DNA from: CAYNTS01 sp964400495
GTDB lineage: Bacteria > Fidelibacterota > Marinisomatia > SCGC-AAA003-L08 > D37C17
Direction of reading: 5' to 3'
Assembly (NCBI GenBank): GCA_964400495.1
Contig: CAYNTS010000025.1
Coordinates: forward strand, 1-26,000
Length of the DNA: 26,000 nucleotides
Shown here: positions 23,300 through 26,000 of the stretch, piece after piece
How positions within the stretch are numbered: position 1 is the first letter of the stretch
How the letters are laid out: each line of letters opens with the position of its first letter
Notes under the pieces: model-generated
Told to the model about the DNA's origin: nothing
The model's database searches: none
Seen by the model: only the letters and a program-made list of their open reading frames with translations
Translations under genes and position numbers: made by a program

Positions 23300-24018
23300 T
23301 AAGACATTGCTTTATTTTTACAAGTTTGAATTTGAGTTCTACAATTATCTAATAAAATATCTTTATCGTCTTCGATAAGTTTGTCAACGGAAATAGGGTT
23401 TCCAATATATATATGTATGTTATGTGGTTTGATAAACAGTTTCCCTTTTGGCAATACCTTTCTTGAATCAATTATAGTTATAGGTACGATGGGTAATTTA
23501 GAACGAATTGCAAGTATGAATCCTCCTTTTTTAAATGGTAATAAATCATTAGTCTTAGAACGCGTGCCTTCAGGGAATAAAATGACAGAAACACATGTGT
23601 TTTGGAGTTGTTTAAGTGCATAATCAACAGATTGTTTTGCTTTTACCCTATCTTGTCTATCAACACGTACCATTCCCGCTGATCTCATTGCCCATCCAAA
23701 AATAGGAATTTTGAATAATTCTTTTTTAGCTAAAAACACAAGATTAAAAGGAATAATTGCTACAGTTAAGGGAATGTCAATATGGCTTTCATGGTTTGAA
23801 ACAAAAATATACTGTTTGGTTGAATCAATATTTTCAATTCCTTTAATTGTATATTTTATACCAGAAATGTATAAAAACCATATTCCCCACAACCTTGGCA
23901 ATTTCCCTACATATTTCTTTTGTGAATCTAACCAACCAAACGTAATTATTAGTAACCCAATACCAATTGTTGAAACAAAAAGGTTTAGTAAAATCCATAT
24001 TAAACGAATATACTTCAA
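23299..24018 (-). CDS. plsC: 1-acyl-sn-glycerol-3-phosphate acyltransferase
   Basis: Membrane enzyme that adds the second acyl chain to lysophosphatidic acid, making phosphatidic acid. It has 239 residues with a hydrophobic N-terminal segment (5-30). The acyltransferase motifs are in order: N-H-E-S-H-I-D (H-x4-D catalytic pair), V-R-V-D-R-Q-D-R, and F-P-E-G-T-R-S, followed by P-I-V-P-I-T. The start is TTG at 24018, 1 base after the serS stop (TAA-a-TTG). No ATG lies nearby upstream or in the first hundred codons and no ribosome site is seen, so translation probably depends on reinitiation after serS. Confidence 0.92.
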   Translation of the reverse strand: MKYIRLIWILLNLFVSTIGIGLLIITFGWLDSQKKYVGKLPRLWGIWFLYISGIKYTIKGIENIDSTKQYIFVSNHESHIDIPLTVAIIPFNLVFLAKKELFKIPIFGWAMRSAGMVRVDRQDRVKAKQSVDYALKQLQNTCVSVILFPEGTRSKTNDLLPFKKGGFILAIRSKLPIVPITIIDSRKVLPKGKLFIKPHNIHIYIGNPISVDKLIEDDKDILLDNCRTQIQTCKNKAMS

Positions 24019-24019
24019 T

Positions 24020-25288
24020 TTATTGGATTTTATCTGTTCCCATATATGGTTGTAGAATGTCCGGAATTAAAATACTTCCATCTTCTTGTTGATAAGTTTC
24101 TAACAATGCTACCACTAAACGAGGTGTTGCAACACCAGACCCATTTAAGGTATGGACAAATTCAACTTTTTGGTCGGAATCTTTTCTGTATCTTATGTTT
24201 CCACGACGTGCCTGGAAATCTTCAAAGTTACTGCAAGAAGATACTTCTAAATATTTATTTTCACCAGGAGACCATACTTCAATATCATAACATTTAGCTG
24301 CTGAAAATGATAAATCACCTGTGCATAATTCAATTATTTTGTAATGTAATCCCAATGCTTGAAGAATTTCTTCTGCATCAACTACTAATTTTTCTAATTC
24401 GTTGTAAGAATCGTCGGGTTTTACAAATTTAACCATTTCCACTTTATTAAATTGGTGCACACGTAAAAGTCCACGAGTATCCTTTCCATAACTTCCAGCT
24501 TCTCTACGGAAACAGGCGCTATATGCAGTGTAACATTTTGGCAATTCAGATTCTGAAATTATTTCATCCCGATGTATATTGGTAACAGGTACTTCTGCTG
24601 TAGAAATACAGTATAAATCATCGCCAGGAATTTTATACATATCTTCTTCGAATTTTGGTAGTTGACCCGTTGTCCGAGTAGCATCTGAAGTAGTTAAGAA
24701 AGGTGGAAATAGCTCAGAATACCCATGTTTCTCAACGTGAAAATCAAGCATGAAATTAATTAGTGCACGTTCTAATTTTGCACCCATATTAGTATATAAT
24801 GGAAATCCTGATCCTGACATTTTTATTGCTCTTTTAAAATCAACCAACTCCAAATGCTCACAAATGGTTATATGGTCTTTCACATCAAAATCAAAGGTAG
24901 GTTTTTCGTTATAAGAGCGTATAAATGTATTTGCCGATTCATTTTGTCCCACTGGTACAGATGAATGATATAAATTCGGAAAATATAACAATTTTTCATT
25001 TATAGAATTATCAGTATGGTTTAAAGATTCATCAAGTTCTTTTATTTTTTCTGAAACCGCACGCATTTGTAAAATCACATTACTTGTATCCTCGCCACTT
25101 TTCTTTTTATCAGCGATTGATTTTGATGATTGATTTCGTTCTGACTTTAAATTTTCTACTTTTTGAATAATTTTCCGACGTTTAACATCTAAACTTATAA
25201 TTTCATTTATATTTACTGATGAATTTTTATTTTTTAAAGATGTCTTAACTAAATCTATGTTTTCACGAATAAATTTTAATGAAAGCAT
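24020..25288 (-). CDS. serS: Seryl-tRNA synthetase
   Basis: Class II aminoacyl-tRNA synthetase that charges tRNA-Ser (and tRNA-Sec where present). The 422 residues fit the bacterial form. The N-terminal arm is an antiparallel coiled coil (about 25-100) that holds the long variable arm of the tRNA. The catalytic domain has T-T-G-Q-L-P-K-F-E, motif 2 in F-R-R-E-A-G-S-Y-G-K-D-T-R-G with R-V-H-Q-F, and motif 3 in L-N-G-S-G-V-A-T-P-R. The C-terminus ends P-Y-M-G-T-D-K-I. AGGAG stands about 5 bases before the ATG. It is the first gene of the packed cluster that runs to nadK. Confidence 0.97.
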   Translation of the reverse strand: MLSLKFIRENIDLVKTSLKNKNSSVNINEIISLDVKRRKIIQKVENLKSERNQSSKSIADKKKSGEDTSNVILQMRAVSEKIKELDESLNHTDNSINEKLLYFPNLYHSSVPVGQNESANTFIRSYNEKPTFDFDVKDHITICEHLELVDFKRAIKMSGSGFPLYTNMGAKLERALINFMLDFHVEKHGYSELFPPFLTTSDATRTTGQLPKFEEDMYKIPGDDLYCISTAEVPVTNIHRDEIISESELPKCYTAYSACFRREAGSYGKDTRGLLRVHQFNKVEMVKFVKPDDSYNELEKLVVDAEEILQALGLHYKIIELCTGDLSFSAAKCYDIEVWSPGENKYLEVSSCSNFEDFQARRGNIRYRKDSDQKVEFVHTLNGSGVATPRLVVALLETYQQEDGSILIPDILQPYMGTDKIQ

Positions 25289-25399
25289 TTATCTCCTATA
25301 AGTTAACCTAAATTGAAAGGGAAATTTAAACCTATTCTAAGATAGTGACAAAGAAGGGATTGCTTTTAGTTCTCTATGTTTTTTTGTTAGAGTTTTTAT

Positions 25400-25597
25400 C
25401 TAAATAGAACCATGGAAATTAATATTATCTTTTTGTAATACAGTTCTAATTTTACTTTTAATATTGAAAATACTTTGTTCATTTAATAATTCATCAAGAA
25501 AATTAACAATTTGGATGTACTCATCTTTCAATATTGTTATTTTCTCGTTAGGTATAACATCTATTATTCTTTGTGTTTTATTATCAATTTGAATCAT
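25400..25597 (-). CDS. Hypothetical 65-residue protein
   Basis: A small acidic to neutral soluble protein that I do not recognise. Two predicted helices, about 25-42 (Y-I-Q-I-V-N-F-L-D-E-L-L) and 43-58, follow a short beta-like N-terminus (M-I-Q-I-D-N-K-T-Q-R-I-I-D-V-I). It has no signal peptide and no cysteines. GGAG stands 5 bases before the ATG, which supports real translation. The start lies 8 bases after the stop of the truncated type IX-secreted protein fragment, so it was probably co-transcribed with that gene before the disruption. No homologous family can be named. Confidence 0.5.
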   Translation of the reverse strand: MIQIDNKTQRIIDVIPNEKITILKDEYIQIVNFLDELLNEQSIFNIKSKIRTVLQKDNINFHGSI

Positions 25598-25605
25598 TTA
25601 AACTC

Positions 25606-25698
25606 CTATTTTATTAATGTCATTTTTTTAGTATAATTTATATCATTTGAAGTAACTCTAAGAAAATATACTCCTGTTTTAAAATTAGTTGAGAAGTG
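25606..25698 (-). pseudogene. C-terminal remnant of a type IX secretion (Por) sorting-domain protein
   Basis: A reading frame that ends at the TAG at 25606-25608 encodes the final ~30 residues typical of the T9SS C-terminal sorting domain: F-K-T-G-V-Y-F-L-R-V-T, then Y-T-K-K-M-T-L-I-K at the very end. The frame is cut at its 5' side near 25690-25698, where insertion-sequence end-like sequence begins, so the rest of the cargo protein is missing. Such tails direct proteins through the type IX system to the surface. The fragment is too short for expression alone and has no start. Confidence 0.7.
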
Positions 25699-26000
25699 GA
25701 CCCCACCCTTTGGACACTCTAAGTAATAATTAAGGGTATAAATAGCATTATTATTTTTCATTAACTTGCTAATTTTGTTACCTGTCCGGTATTAAAATAT
25801 ACTTCGTCAGGAGTACTTCTATCAAGAGATTGATGTGGTAGTTCTTGATTATAGAAATTGATCCACTTACCAATTGATTTTCTTGCTTCCATTGGAGTTT
25901 CATACGCATTTAAATAAACTTCATTATATTTTAAACTACGCCAAAACTGAACTTCCTACATTTTATCGGACACCCTAAGAGAGGTAAATTACCAATCAAG
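25697..26000 (-). mobile_element. Partial IS3-family element, probably nested remnants
   Basis: The left end-like sequence begins TGGACCCCACCCTTTGGACAC at about 25697. It is followed inward by the 3' part of an IS3-type transposase gene. At 25951-25979 a second end-like sequence (ATTTTATCGGACACCCTAAG) appears in the same orientation as the first, as if the end of another copy extending rightward past the window had landed inside the transposase gene. GGACACTCTAAG (25712-25723) and GGACACCCTAAG (25968-25979) differ at one base. The full extent cannot be seen. Confidence 0.6.
25761..25955 (-). pseudogene. IS3-family transposase C-terminal fragment
   Basis: A 64-codon frame gives the C-terminal part of an IS3-type DDE transposase: F-W-R-S-L-K-Y-N-E-V-Y-L, A-Y-E-T, E-A-R-K-S-I, then N-x-E-L-P-H-Q-S-L-D-R-S-T-P-D-E-V-Y-F. 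It stops at TAA 25763-25761. A TAG at 25958-25956 closes the frame just upstream, where the sequence turns into end-repeat-like DNA. The catalytic Glu that normally stands two residues before F-W is replaced or lost at that junction, and the two catalytic Asp residues are missing. It is therefore a dead fragment. Confidence 0.75.

Overview
The window is a gene-dense, A+T-rich (by eye roughly one third G+C) stretch of bacterial chromosome. Several signals point to the FCB group (Bacteroidetes/Chlorobi relatives), most likely Marinimicrobia (SAR406). Both topoisomerase IV subunits are of the Bacteroidetes sequence type. There is a DUF2851 protein, a 31-residue COX24/AURKAIP1-type small basic protein, the tail of a type IX secretion (Por) sorting domain, TAnnTTTG-like promoter sequences, and two secreted proteins ending in paired NVLDIV-type dockerin-like repeats. 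The phylum is inferred from family resemblance and not shown by a marker tree.

Layout. Almost everything reads on the minus strand. From right to left, 26000-25606 holds debris: remnants of IS3-type elements have cut into a gene for a type IX-secreted protein and left only its C-terminal tail, followed by a 65-codon unknown gene. Then comes one long, tightly packed housekeeping cluster: serS, plsC, a DUF2851 gene, a LysM lytic transglycosylase, sppA, an HU/IHF gene and a 31-residue small basic protein. After a perfect 12-bp hairpin it continues with xseA, xseB and nadK (25288-16911). Many junctions overlap or abut, with gaps of 1 base or less, which suggests translational coupling. After a 311-base non-coding stretch lie two co-directional secreted cysteine-rich proteins (16599-13940). 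A divergent pair, murQ (minus) and a CorC/CNNM-type membrane protein (plus, the only plus-strand gene), shares a 66-base promoter region holding a palindrome. Next is a three-gene unit: a DUF885 lipoprotein, an atypical transketolase and a class I/II aminotransferase (11608-6376). Then come parE-parC, followed by a 44-residue membrane microprotein and a 163-residue unknown protein, and finally a secreted DUF4384 protein.

How the genes work together. The serS-nadK cluster mixes translation, phospholipid synthesis, cell-wall turnover, membrane proteolysis, nucleoid and DNA repair functions. murQ and the lytic transglycosylase both serve peptidoglycan turnover. The parE/parC pair forms topoisomerase IV.

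Most worth following up are: the adjacent secreted proteins that carry eukaryote-style Kazal and thyroglobulin type-1 modules plus Notch-like (LNR) and dockerin-like repeats; the transketolase-like enzyme with a changed TPP/metal motif and sugar-site loop; the DUF885 lipoprotein that appears to have lost its metal ligands; and the 44-residue/163-residue gene pair beside parC. Nothing in the window resembles a defence island, a CRISPR array, a prophage, or an rRNA or tRNA gene.
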